NCBI GenBank assembly: GCA_965231765.1
Contig: OZ246887.1
Location: 1,674,001-1,738,000, forward strand
Direction of reading: 5' to 3'
From: JAAXHF01 sp963665955
GTDB taxonomy: Bacteria; Desulfobacterota; Binatia; Bin18
DNA: 64,000 nucleotides
The position numbers were made by a program, and so were the translations under genes. Of this stretch, positions 52,492-60,968 are shown piece after piece. Numbering within the stretch: position 1 is the stretch's first letter; each line of letters opens with the position of its first letter. Under the pieces are notes generated by a model that had not been told where the DNA came from, searched no databases, and saw only the letters and a program-made list of their open reading frames with translations.

Positions 52492-52686
52492 ATGGCTGAA
52501 CAACTCGAACGCTATCCATCTGGATTGACTCGCGCGCAGTTCGCGAGCTTGTCTCAATACGCCGATCGAGCAAAAGGTCTCACCCCGCAAGAGCTCCTTC
52601 AAGATGCTCAACATCACCTCGAACGTGCTGAGGCTGCCCACGGTTCCCGTCTCAGACATCTTTCTCGACAGTACAGACTAATCTGA
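52492..52686 (+). CDS. Small hypothetical protein
   Basis: 64 residues, AGTAGG close to ATG. Charged, helical and Gln/Ala-rich (LTPQELLQDAQHHLERAEAAHG); no family recognised. It follows the toxin gene by about 120 bp and lies in the decayed region. May be a real small gene or a fragment. Confidence 0.4.
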   Translation: MAEQLERYPSGLTRAQFASLSQYADRAKGLTPQELLQDAQHHLERAEAAHGSRLRHLSRQYRLI

Positions 52687-52800
52687 CGCCCACGTCAGGG
52701 GTAGGAGGATGGGAATAAAGTTGGAACTTCAAAAAGCGTAAACCATCTCAAAAACGCTGCGGTTAAATTCGGAGTATGAGTAAGTAAGAGGAAAGCGGGT

Positions 52801-52887
52801 TGGATCTTTTCTCGTGAGTATCAATTCGATCTCAGAAAAAATGGCGAGCCGCTCAATAACGCCTTTGATTGGGAACGCGGCTACTGA
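52801..52887 (+). pseudogene. C-terminal remnant of a second D-2-hydroxyacid dehydrogenase
   Basis: Frame ending GEPLNNAFDWERGY then TGA at 52885-52887. This matches the C terminus of the intact gene at 50646-51710 (DEPLLNVLDWERGY, stop at 51710). Upstream codons (FSREYQFDLRKN) are also similar to FCENLQRYLKD but soon run into stops. It is the 3' end of a decayed duplicate. Confidence 0.65.
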
Positions 52888-52894
52888 AATGACC

Positions 52895-53065
52895 CTACTG
52901 TTTGGGACTAATTTCTTTGTCCCACAGAAACTTGGCAAAGGGCAAAATGCCAATGCCCAAGGCAATCAGCCATATGCCAGAGGAACCTCCTTGGCCCATA
53001 CTTTTGTAGCCTTCGATGATCCAGTACGCCCCAACAAAAACCAGCGCCATGGCTGTGGCTTTCAT
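52895..53065 (-). CDS. Small membrane protein (56 residues)
   Basis: From the ATG at 53065, with GAGGAG 7 bp upstream, the frame reads MKATAMALVFVGAYWIIEGY, then KSMGQGGSSGIWLIALGIGI, then LPFAKFLWDKEISPKQ. It has two hydrophobic helices (4-17 and 30-42) separated by a Gly/Ser loop and a short basic/acidic C terminus. No known family recognised. Two-helix arrangement and strong ribosome site support a real gene. It faces the remnant at 52887. Confidence 0.6.
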   Translation of the reverse strand: MKATAMALVFVGAYWIIEGYKSMGQGGSSGIWLIALGIGILPFAKFLWDKEISPKQ

Positions 53066-53162
53066 GCTCTTCTCCTCGTGTCTCGACCAAGCTGCTGTGT
53101 GTCGTATGACATGCGGCCCATAGAAACGTCAAGCCGGTTCTTATACTGAGCTTTCTGCAATA

Positions 53163-54581
53163 TTATTCACGATTTACCGCAGCCCGAATATCATCCAGAC
53201 AGGTTTGGACTCTGTCCCGATGCGTTCGGAAGGACAGGATGCAAATCCGGATAGCAAAACGATCACCGAGCATCGTTCCACTCAGCAGGACGTTTTCACG
53301 CGCATTGATGCGCTGGAGGAACTGCTGATTCAGCTGATTGAGAGCTGGCGTATCGAGTCCGGTTGGGGCGAGCCGAAAGGCAACAATAGACAGCTGGGGC
53401 TCGGCCAAGATTTCAATGCCAGGAATGGAGTGCAGTTCAGCAGTTGCCCAATGCGTGAGAGCCAGCTTTTCTTCCAATGCCTGACGAAAAGGACCAAGGC
53501 CGTGCATCTTGAGTGGCAGCCATACGCGTAGGCCGCGGAAATCGCGCGACAACTCAGGCGACAGCTCGTAGAAATTAATCAGGTCTGCATCGTCCTGTGT
53601 AGCTGGCAGATAGTGCGCCTGAACGCTATGCGCCCGTTTTAACGCTGCTCCGTCACGGACGACCAACGAACCTGTCCCAAACGGCAGAAACAAACCTTTG
53701 TGCGGATCGAGCGTCACCGAATCCGCTCGCTCAATGCCTGCCATGCTCTCTCGTCCTTGCGCAGTCAACATAAAAAACCCGCCATAGGCGGCATCAACAT
53801 GCAGCCACAGATTTTCCTGCTGAGCCAGATCAGCCAAAGCGTTCAGATCATCAACCGCTCCAGTATTTGTCGTGCCGGCATTCCCGACAATCAAGAAGGG
53901 AACGAGTCCGGCTTTTCGATCTGCTGCAATAACCTGTACAAGCGCATCAATCTGAAGGCGGAATTTTGCATCTGATGGAATCGCACGGACATTCTGGAGC
54001 GGGAAGCCAGCTAGCAGCGCCGCCTTTTGCACGGAATGATGCGCTTGATCCGACGCATAGAGGATTCCTGACAAAAAGTTTTCTGGTAAACGCTCACGTC
54101 GAGCGGTCACAACAGCTGAAAACGTGGCAAGTGATCCACCGGAAGTCAGGAAGCCTCTTGCCGTAGTTGGATAGCCAATAATATCGCAAAACCAGCCCAC
54201 GACATTGGCTTCAAGCTGCGCCAATCCGGGAGCGGCGGCCCACACGCCAACGTATTTATTGACCGCATTCGCAACCAGATCCGCAACAGCGGAATGAAAC
54301 AGCCCCCCGCCCGGAATATAGGCCAAATAGCCCGGTCCGGCCGTATTAAAACTTTTGGGAATAACTTCTTGAAACAGGAAATCGAACAGCTCAGACGCAG
54401 GCCGACCGATTTCCGGCAGTGGCTCAACCAGGCTCCGGGCCAGTTCAGCTCCCCCGTCGGTGTTCGCTGCGGGTTGCTCGGACAGAGACGCAAGGTGGGG
54501 CAGAAGGTGTTCGACAGCCTCGGCAACCAGTTGGCGCATAGCTTCGGAAGACAGCTCCAAAGATGTATCCGGCGTTTTCAT
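53163..54581 (-). CDS. PLP-dependent decarboxylase (aromatic amino acid/group II type)
   Basis: 472 residues. Group II decarboxylase: active-site lysine K295 in SVTLDPHKGLFLPFGTGSLVV, HVDAAYGGFF (Asp263), GNAGTTNTGAVDDL, and FLTSGGSLATFSAVVTAR. Catalyses loss of CO2 from an aromatic or related amino acid, with PLP. Specificity cannot be read from motifs. The adjacent MBL hydrolase gene is on the same strand upstream, 15 bp apart. Confidence 0.9.
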   Translation of the reverse strand: MKTPDTSLELSSEAMRQLVAEAVEHLLPHLASLSEQPAANTDGGAELARSLVEPLPEIGRPASELFDFLFQEVIPKSFNTAGPGYLAYIPGGGLFHSAVADLVANAVNKYVGVWAAAPGLAQLEANVVGWFCDIIGYPTTARGFLTSGGSLATFSAVVTARRERLPENFLSGILYASDQAHHSVQKAALLAGFPLQNVRAIPSDAKFRLQIDALVQVIAADRKAGLVPFLIVGNAGTTNTGAVDDLNALADLAQQENLWLHVDAAYGGFFMLTAQGRESMAGIERADSVTLDPHKGLFLPFGTGSLVVRDGAALKRAHSVQAHYLPATQDDADLINFYELSPELSRDFRGLRVWLPLKMHGLGPFRQALEEKLALTHWATAELHSIPGIEILAEPQLSIVAFRLAPTGLDTPALNQLNQQFLQRINARENVLLSGTMLGDRFAIRICILSFRTHRDRVQTCLDDIRAAVNRE

Positions 54582-54596
54582 ACCACCACTGCTCTT

Positions 54597-55502
54597 CTAT
54601 TGCTGCGACAAACTCTGGTGCACTATCTCAATCCACCGCTCGGTTGAAATGGAAGCGACTCCCCACGCCTGCCATTCTTCAGGCAGACCTGTTTTCTTCA
54701 TCTCGTCCAGACTCTTGCCTGCCGCTATCTGTTGGCGCACGGCTTGCGTCGTTTCGACCAACATTCGATGATACGTTTTGAGATCGTCTTTACTTGATAA
54801 GGGTCCGTGGCCAGGGATGATCTTCACATCATCAGCCAGCTGGCCGAGTACGGTTTTAATATTCTGGGTGAAACTCTCAACATCACCACCACTGTCGAGA
54901 TCGACAAATGGAAAACGCCCGGCAAAATAATGGTCGCCCATGTGGACAACGTTTGAGCCAGTGAAAAAGACAATGCTGTCGCCATCGGTATGCCCGTGGG
55001 GAAAATGCACGACTTTGATCTCTTCCCCATTAAAATGGATCGACACGGATGCATCAAAGGTAATGACCGGCCAGGCACCCTGTGCTGCAGCTGGAATAGC
55101 GCGGCCAAAAATCTGCTGCTCCGTCATGAGTCGCTTACGCACGTTAGCATGGGCAATGATCGGTGCCTCTTGGCCAAACACGGGATTGCCACCTGTATGG
55201 TCGCCATGCCAGTGGGTATTCAGAATAAATTTGAGTGAGCCACTGCTCAGGTTTGTCAGCGCAGTCCGGATTTTTTCTGCGAGTGGAGCAAACTGATCAT
55301 CCACAATCAGGACGCCATCAGCTCCGACAGACACCCCAATGTTGCCAGCTGGGGCATTTGCGGCCAGCATGTGGACCGTCCCATTGACTGGAGTCGTACT
55401 AATCTCAACAGTGCTAAAGTCTTGCTGAGCCCAGCTCTGACTGCCCAGACCAGCACTCAACACCGACACCCCAAAGCAGATAAGGACACACACACGCTTC
55501 AT
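54597..55502 (-). CDS. Exported metallo-beta-lactamase-fold protein
   Basis: 301 residues from the ATG at 55502 behind GGAGGGAG. A signal peptide (MKRVCVLICFGVSVLSAGLG..SWAQ) precedes the MBL domain: THWHGDHTGGNPVFG near residue 88, HFPHGHTDGDSIVFFTGSNVVHMGDHYFAGRFPF, and IPGHGPLSSKDDL. Resembles the quinoprotein-relay or B3-like exported MBL proteins. Substrate unknown; periplasmic. Confidence 0.87.
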   Translation of the reverse strand: MKRVCVLICFGVSVLSAGLGSQSWAQQDFSTVEISTTPVNGTVHMLAANAPAGNIGVSVGADGVLIVDDQFAPLAEKIRTALTNLSSGSLKFILNTHWHGDHTGGNPVFGQEAPIIAHANVRKRLMTEQQIFGRAIPAAAQGAWPVITFDASVSIHFNGEEIKVVHFPHGHTDGDSIVFFTGSNVVHMGDHYFAGRFPFVDLDSGGDVESFTQNIKTVLGQLADDVKIIPGHGPLSSKDDLKTYHRMLVETTQAVRQQIAAGKSLDEMKKTGLPEEWQAWGVASISTERWIEIVHQSLSQQ

Positions 55503-55583
55503 ACTCGTCACTCCCTCCATCCCTCTCTCGACTCTACCGACGCTCTCATAAGATCCAGCAATCTGACAGTCCAATATCGACAC

Positions 55584-55871
55584 AGTTATCCCAAGCGCTG
55601 TAGGTTTCGCAACCGCTTTTAAAGTTTTGGGCAGGACCTACCGCTCAGCCTCACACAGCCACCGCCAGCCCAACACGTTCATCAAAGTCTGCCGCCGACT
55701 GCTCAAACTGTACCCGCCGCCCACCACCTTGCTGACAGTTTGGGCTCCGGTTAGGATTGAGGCGTACGCCACTTGCGTTTGCTCTAGCGGCTATGATAGC
55801 TGGGCGTCCTCACTGAGGTAGAAAACCCGAACAATAGTCCGTGAGGAGTAAAGAAAGTACTATCGTCTCGT
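55584..55871 (+). other. 288-bp leader region before modA
   Basis: No gene. Several small hairpins are visible close to modA: GGCGTACGCC palindrome near 55763, GCTATGATAGC near 55790, and CCTC-ACT-GAGG near 55810. A molybdate- or Moco-responsive leader is possible since it precedes modABC, but no consensus was recognised. GAGGAG at 55841 is about 25 bp from the ATG at 55872, so the true start of modA may differ. Confidence 0.3.
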
Positions 55872-56744
55872 ATGCGCCGTTGCCGATTGATGCGTTGTCC
55901 AGCAGATCTCCTGCGTCACATCCAGTATTGTGGTTTGCTTTTGAGCAGCCTGTCAGTATTCTTGTCTCTGACCGTCTGTGGCTGCCAATCGCCTGACACA
56001 CCCCACAAGCCGCCTTTAGTCGTATTTGCCGCCACCAGTCTCCAAGACGTTGTCAAAGATCTGGGCAAACAGTTTGCGCAGGCTCACTCGGTCGAACTGG
56101 TCTATAATTTTGCCGGCTCAAACACGCTGGCCCAGCAGATTGATGCTGCACCTGCCGCCGATGTATTTTTGTCGGCTAATGTCCAGTGGGTCGATTTTCT
56201 GGAACAGGCGGACCGGCTGGTTGAAGGAACCCGACGGAACTTTCTATCCAATCGTTTAGTGCTGATCAGCAGACACGATGCGGCATTTACTATCACCGAC
56301 CCACACCAGCTCGCCGAGCTGGATTTTTCGTTTCTGGCCCTCGCCACCCCTGATGCCGTTCCCGCTGGACGCTACGCCAAGACGTTTCTTCAATCAGTCG
56401 AGGTCGGCAACTCGGTTGGGAGCGGCGAACAGAGTCTGTGGGAGATCGTCAAAGACAAAGTTGCTCCCACACCAGATGTCCGGGCAGCCTTAGGTTTGGT
56501 CGAATCCGATCCAGCCATTATTGGGATGGTGTATCGAACCGACGCGGCAATGTCGTCTCGGGTGACGATCCAGTATGAAGTACCAGCCCAGCTCCAGCAG
56601 CCTATTATTTACAGTGCGGCCGTGCTGAAAGGCCGCCACGATACTGTCCTCGCTCAGCATTTTCTCGATTTTATTGGCAGTCCAGAAACCAAAGCTCTCT
56701 ATGCAGCGCACGGATTTGTCACCGACGCCTCATTGAACCCGTGA
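55872..56744 (+). CDS. modA: Molybdate ABC transporter, substrate-binding protein
   Basis: 290 residues. An N-terminal hydrophobic stretch ending in VCGC suggests a lipoprotein. Mature part: VVFAATSLQDVVKDLGKQFAQAHSVELVYNFAGSNTLAQQIDAAPAADVFLSAN, ALGLVESDPAIIGMVYRTDA, and YSAAVLKGRHDTVLAQHFLDFIGSPETK, all characteristic of ModA. Ser, Ala and Tyr residues in these bind molybdate or tungstate. First of modABC; start not certain because the ribosome site is distant. Confidence 0.92.
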   Translation: MRRCRLMRCPADLLRHIQYCGLLLSSLSVFLSLTVCGCQSPDTPHKPPLVVFAATSLQDVVKDLGKQFAQAHSVELVYNFAGSNTLAQQIDAAPAADVFLSANVQWVDFLEQADRLVEGTRRNFLSNRLVLISRHDAAFTITDPHQLAELDFSFLALATPDAVPAGRYAKTFLQSVEVGNSVGSGEQSLWEIVKDKVAPTPDVRAALGLVESDPAIIGMVYRTDAAMSSRVTIQYEVPAQLQQPIIYSAAVLKGRHDTVLAQHFLDFIGSPETKALYAAHGFVTDASLNP

Positions 56745-56812
56745 CGTGCCCGTCCCTCTCTCTTGCCTTCTGACACAACCAGGCACATAAAGAAGCGATC
56801 GGAAGCGTAACG

Positions 56813-57508
56813 ATGCGTCAAGAAATCTTCTCCATCCTCCTCCTGACCCTTAAGACAGCCTCAGTTGCGACCGTTTGTGTTGCGGTTCCGGCCATTCTGT
56901 TGGGTTATGCACTGGCACGGCATGATTTCCGTGGCAAAGAAGTTGTATCAGCCAGTGTCGGCCTCCCGCTGGTGTTACCGCCAACCGCAGTCGGTTTCCT
57001 GCTGCTGCGGCTGTTCGCGGTCGATGGGCCATTGGGTCGGCAGACCTTGGGCTTTGATTTGCATGTGCTCCTGAATTGGAGAGCGGCTGTTCTTGCCGCA
57101 GCGGTGATGTCTTTTCCGCTTGTTGTGCGGACTGCGAGAGTCACCTTTGAAGGCATTAATCCACGGCTCGAAATGATGGCCAAAACCCTCGGGCATGGCT
57201 CGTTCACAACCTTTTTTGTGTATACTCTGCCTCTGGCTAAACGTGGTCTGCTGGCCGGCATTATCCTCGGCTTCACCCGAGCGCTGGGTGAATTTGGCGC
57301 AACCGTCACCATTGCCGGCAATATTCCAGGTCGGACGCAAACCCTGGCTGCCGCCATCTTCAGTGCCCAACAAGTCGGCGATGAAGGCCAAGCTTATGTT
57401 TTGATGCTGGTGGCCATTGTCATTGGCTTTATCGCCATCATCAGTTCAGAACTCCTGTCTCGCAACCGTCCGCTGCGCAGTCGCTCCTGGCATGGACTGG
57501 CCCGATGA
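56813..57508 (+). CDS. modB: Molybdate ABC transporter, permease
   Basis: 231 residues with 5 to 6 transmembrane helices. Family core: GLPLVLPPTAVGFLLLRLF, LNWRAAVLAAAVMSFPLVVRTARVTFEGINPRLEMMAKTLG, and the EAA-type loop EFGATVTIAGNIPGRTQTLAAAIF, which docks ModC. It overlaps modC by 4 bases (ATGA). Confidence 0.94.
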   Translation: MRQEIFSILLLTLKTASVATVCVAVPAILLGYALARHDFRGKEVVSASVGLPLVLPPTAVGFLLLRLFAVDGPLGRQTLGFDLHVLLNWRAAVLAAAVMSFPLVVRTARVTFEGINPRLEMMAKTLGHGSFTTFFVYTLPLAKRGLLAGIILGFTRALGEFGATVTIAGNIPGRTQTLAAAIFSAQQVGDEGQAYVLMLVAIVIGFIAIISSELLSRNRPLRSRSWHGLAR

Positions 57509-58692
57509 CTGCCTCTGCACCAGCCTCTGCATTTCAGCCTCTTGCTGTGCGCGTGCAGCTGACTCTTGATCGATTTAATCTCGCCATTGATGTCACAACC
57601 CACCAACAGGTGACAGGCATCTTTGGCGTGTCAGGTGCGGGCAAGACCAGCTTACTCGAAACCATCTGTGGGCTACGGCGCGGCGCACAGGGGACGATCT
57701 GCTGTGGCGAAGAGGTGTGGCTCGACACTGCGAACCGGACGTGTGTCAAACCCGAGCAGCGGCACATCGGCTATGTACCCCAAGACGGGCTTCTGTTTCC
57801 GCATAAAAACGTCCGCCAGAATCTGCTGTCTGGCAGTAAACGCGCCATACAAAATGGCCATCCGCTCCAAGAAACATTTGAGCTTGCGACTGAGATTCTT
57901 GAACTCGGCTCCCTCCTCGACCGGAGTGTGACAACGCTATCTGGCGGCGAGCGCCAACGGGTAGCGCTGGGCCGAGCGATTTGTTCAGGCCCACGTTTGT
58001 TGCTGCTTGACGAACCGTTTGCATCACTGGACCTGGCACTCCGTCGCAGGCTCCTGCCATTTCTGCGCCGCATTCGCTCAGAGTTTCAGATTCCAATGCT
58101 GTTTGTGTCGCATGACCCGCTCGAAGTCCAAGCTGTGTGTGACGACCTGATCGTGCTCAAAGATGGCCGAACGATTGCTCACGGCGAACCACGCGAGGTC
58201 TTGCGCCAGGTCTTCACTGATCCGAACATCTTTTCTGTGGCTGAACAGCACGGGTTCGAAAATATCCTGCCGTGTCGTCTGATTGAAAATAACGCCAGCA
58301 CGAGTCGAGTCCGCTTAGGAGAACAGCACCAGCCGCATACTGAGAGTGTCGAATTGACAGCTATGAAAGCCGAGAAAGCTGATGCGCGACCTGGAGATCT
58401 GATGTTAGCCAGTATTGCCGCCAATGACATCATCATTGCCACCCACAAACCTGAAGGACTATCAGCCCGAAATATTATACCTGCTCGTATCGTCCAGCTC
58501 TGCTCGGTCGGACCGATCGGCTTCGTCGGACTGGTCACCGCCGAGGTTGCCGACAATCTTCCTCCCCTGACTATTGAGATCACAGAGACGAGTTTTATTG
58601 AATTAGGGCTACAGGTTGGCCGTCAGATCTTTCTGGTGATGAAGGCGACCTCGTTCCGCTTGTATGAAGGGGAACGGAGGAAAAGCGTCTAG
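57505..58692 (+). CDS. modC: Molybdate ABC transporter, ATP-binding protein
   Basis: 395 residues. Walker A GVSGAGKTSLLE, signature LSGGERQRVALGRAI, Walker B LLLLDEPFASLD, and H-loop VSHDPLEV. The C-terminal ~150 residues hold a MOBE/Mop-like regulatory domain (IIPARIVQLCSVGPIGFVGLVTAEV...; ITETSFIELGLQVGRQIFLVMKATSFRL). Normal ModC is about 350-360; the extra length is in this region. Couples ATP hydrolysis to molybdate import. Confidence 0.94.
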   Translation: MTASAPASAFQPLAVRVQLTLDRFNLAIDVTTHQQVTGIFGVSGAGKTSLLETICGLRRGAQGTICCGEEVWLDTANRTCVKPEQRHIGYVPQDGLLFPHKNVRQNLLSGSKRAIQNGHPLQETFELATEILELGSLLDRSVTTLSGGERQRVALGRAICSGPRLLLLDEPFASLDLALRRRLLPFLRRIRSEFQIPMLFVSHDPLEVQAVCDDLIVLKDGRTIAHGEPREVLRQVFTDPNIFSVAEQHGFENILPCRLIENNASTSRVRLGEQHQPHTESVELTAMKAEKADARPGDLMLASIAANDIIIATHKPEGLSARNIIPARIVQLCSVGPIGFVGLVTAEVADNLPPLTIEITETSFIELGLQVGRQIFLVMKATSFRLYEGERRKSV

Positions 58693-58799
58693 TCTCTTAG
58701 CATCTCCTACTCGGGCAAGAAGACTTGGGACTACTTGCCGTTCTCCTCTGACTCACCTATTCTTTTGTCCGTTTCGTTCACTGAAAGGCCAGGTCGCCT

Positions 58800-59873
58800 A
58801 TGAAGAAACGTCTTCCCTTTCTCCTCCTTCTCCTGATCGCGATTGGAGTTGGAGTTTTTTTCTACACCCGCCCGCATAAAAATGAGGGCATCTCGTTTAC
58901 CGGTTTTGTTGAGGGCGAAGAGAAGGTCATCAAAAGCGAGCGGAGCGGTCGGGTTGAAACTGTCAGCTTTACTGATGGCAGCCGAGTCCAAGCCGGCGAC
59001 ATACTGGCTGAGATTGATGCCAGAGAGTATCAGTCACAAGTTGTTCAGCAGGAGCTGAGCCTCGAATTACGCACAGCAAAAATCCATCAGCTGGAGAACC
59101 AGCTGGCCTTGGTCCGTGACACGTATCCGATCCAGATTCAGGTTGCCAAAGCCAATTTGGTAAAAGCGGTCTCCGACGCGACATTCGCCAAGAAAGAACT
59201 GGCTCGACGCGAAGAATTGCTGAAAGCCGAGCAACTCAGCCAACAGGCATTTGATCACGCTGAAAATCAATTAGACACGGCCCAGGCGATGCTGACCCGC
59301 GAACGGGAAGCAGTCGCCCAGGCCGAGGCCAACCTGCGTCAAATCCAACTGGCTGAAGATACCCTGGAGATCCAAAAGCGTGAGTATGCGGTTGACATTG
59401 AGCGCCTCAAACAGATGCGCATCGTTCTGGATAAATATACCGTTCGTGCCCCGTGCAACTGCACCGTCCAGACGCGTCTCATCCGAGCCGGTGAATACGT
59501 CAATCCTGGCACTGGGATTGCCACTCTGCTCGATCCATTGGATAAATATGTCCGCGTCTACATTCCTGTGCTTGACTTAAACAAGGTCCATGTCGGCGAT
59601 CAAGTCAGCATGGAACCAGATGCTCTACCAGGTACGTTTATTCCTGGTGAGATTAGTTTTATTGAAGACATCGCCCAATTCACACCCAAGAACATCGAGA
59701 TCAAAAGCGACCGTATCACTCAGGTATTTGCCACCAAGGTTCGGATTCTTAACCAACTCGAACGCCTCAAACCAGGCATGGAAGGCACGGTGTATTGGAA
59801 TGGTATCCGTCCTCACGGTGTGCCACACGTTGAGGAGTCTCCACCTCCCACCAACGGGGAAGAGTCCGGGTGA
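58800..59873 (+). CDS. HlyD-family membrane-fusion protein of an exporter (YbhG-like)
   Basis: 357 residues. One N-terminal transmembrane anchor (residues 6-23), a biotinyl-lipoyl half (FVEGEEKVIKSERSGRVETVSFTDGSRVQAGDILAEID), a long coiled coil (about 80-205), the second lipoyl half (VRAPCNCTVQTRLIRAGEYVNPGTGIATLLD), and a beta-barrel. Upstream part of an adaptor-ATPase-ATPase-permease-permease exporter similar in layout to E. coli YbhG-YbhF-YbhS-YbhR, in which YbhF is one fused ATPase. The dispersed repeat lies in the 117-bp gap before the next gene. Confidence 0.88.
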   Translation: MKKRLPFLLLLLIAIGVGVFFYTRPHKNEGISFTGFVEGEEKVIKSERSGRVETVSFTDGSRVQAGDILAEIDAREYQSQVVQQELSLELRTAKIHQLENQLALVRDTYPIQIQVAKANLVKAVSDATFAKKELARREELLKAEQLSQQAFDHAENQLDTAQAMLTREREAVAQAEANLRQIQLAEDTLEIQKREYAVDIERLKQMRIVLDKYTVRAPCNCTVQTRLIRAGEYVNPGTGIATLLDPLDKYVRVYIPVLDLNKVHVGDQVSMEPDALPGTFIPGEISFIEDIAQFTPKNIEIKSDRITQVFATKVRILNQLERLKPGMEGTVYWNGIRPHGVPHVEESPPPTNGEESG

Positions 59874-59915
59874 GGCTGGTCTTCGCTCGTGACGTGGCAG
59901 GCAAGCCCTCACCTC

Positions 59916-59961
59916 TTCGACAAGCTCAGGACGGGCCTTTCCCTCTCCCAGGCGGAGAGGG
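59916..59961. repeat. Dispersed palindromic repeat, copy B
   Basis: TTCGACAAGCTCAGGA (59916-59931), then GGCCT and CCCTCTCC (59941-59948) with GGAGAGGG (59954-59961). Same block order as copy A at 8825-8872, read in the opposite orientation. It lies inside the exporter operon between the adaptor and first ATPase genes. Confidence 0.7.
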
Positions 59962-59990
59962 AAAGGAAAACACCTCAGACAGGTGGACAC

Positions 59991-60968
59991 ATGACAGCCC
60001 GAAATTCCGGCAGCCTGATAACAGACACTCCAATTGTGAGTCTGACTCAGCTCCGCAAACAGTATGGCACTACCGTTGCGCTAGACGGGATTGATCTGCG
60101 TATTGAGCGGCCGTGTATTTTTGGGCTGGTCGGACCAGATGGGGCTGGTAAGACGACCCTCCTGCGCTCTTTGGTCGGGCTTGTGGAGTTCGAGGCTCAG
60201 CAGGCCCACGTCCTCGGCTATGAGATTGTTCGGGAACCGTACCGGATTCGGGAACGCTTGGGCTACGTCCCGCAGGCGTTTAGTTTGTACCCTGAGCTGA
60301 GTGTCCTGCATAACCTCAAATTCTTTGCCGATGTACATGGAGTGGCGCGTTCGGATTTTGCTCAACGTTCAGAAGAACTGCTGGCAATTGCCGGACTCGG
60401 AGATTTTCAGACGCGTGCGGCAGGAGCCCTGTCCGGCGGGATGAAGCAAAAACTGTCGATCATTTGCGCCCTGATTCACCAACCCCAACTGTTAGTCTTA
60501 GATGAGCCCAATAATGGTGTGGATGTCATCGCCCGAGGGGAAGTGTGGGATATTGTACGCCATCTGCAGGATGTGACCGTTGTGATGTCTACCGGCTATC
60601 TTGATGAGGTAGAGCGGTACGATGAACTTGTCTATTTGTATGAAGGGCGTATTCGAACCCGGGGTACGCCACACCAAGTACTCTCCGGCTACCCGTACCA
60701 AGCGTATCGTTTAATTGGGACCGAGCCAACATCTACGCTCGCAGCTCTCCAGCAAGCACCCTGGTTCATCCGCTCTCAGCTGCTCGCAGGTCATCTGGTC
60801 ATTGAAACCACAGCCCAGGCAGCTCAGGTCAGCATGGCCTTGCATGATCTTGGCACGTCTGATGTCTGGGCTGAACCCATGCCGCCAAGTTTTGAACTGG
60901 TTTTTACCCATCTCACATATGAGGCGCATACCGCCCAGACCGCTCGCGCAGAGCAAGCTGATGACTGA
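59991..60968 (+). CDS. ABC transporter ATPase, first (degenerate H-loop)
   Basis: 325 residues, AGGTGG before ATG. Walker A GPDGAGKTT with Lys54, signature LSGGMKQ at 147-153, Walker B LLVLDEPNNGVD (Asp171, Glu172). At the H-loop the sequence reads MSTGYLDEVE where most ATPases have STHYLDE, so the catalytic His is replaced by Gly202. Probably one nucleotide site of the pair is weak. It overlaps the next ATPase gene by 8 bases. Confidence 0.88.
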   Translation: MTARNSGSLITDTPIVSLTQLRKQYGTTVALDGIDLRIERPCIFGLVGPDGAGKTTLLRSLVGLVEFEAQQAHVLGYEIVREPYRIRERLGYVPQAFSLYPELSVLHNLKFFADVHGVARSDFAQRSEELLAIAGLGDFQTRAAGALSGGMKQKLSIICALIHQPQLLVLDEPNNGVDVIARGEVWDIVRHLQDVTVVMSTGYLDEVERYDELVYLYEGRIRTRGTPHQVLSGYPYQAYRLIGTEPTSTLAALQQAPWFIRSQLLAGHLVIETTAQAAQVSMALHDLGTSDVWAEPMPPSFELVFTHLTYEAHTAQTARAEQADD

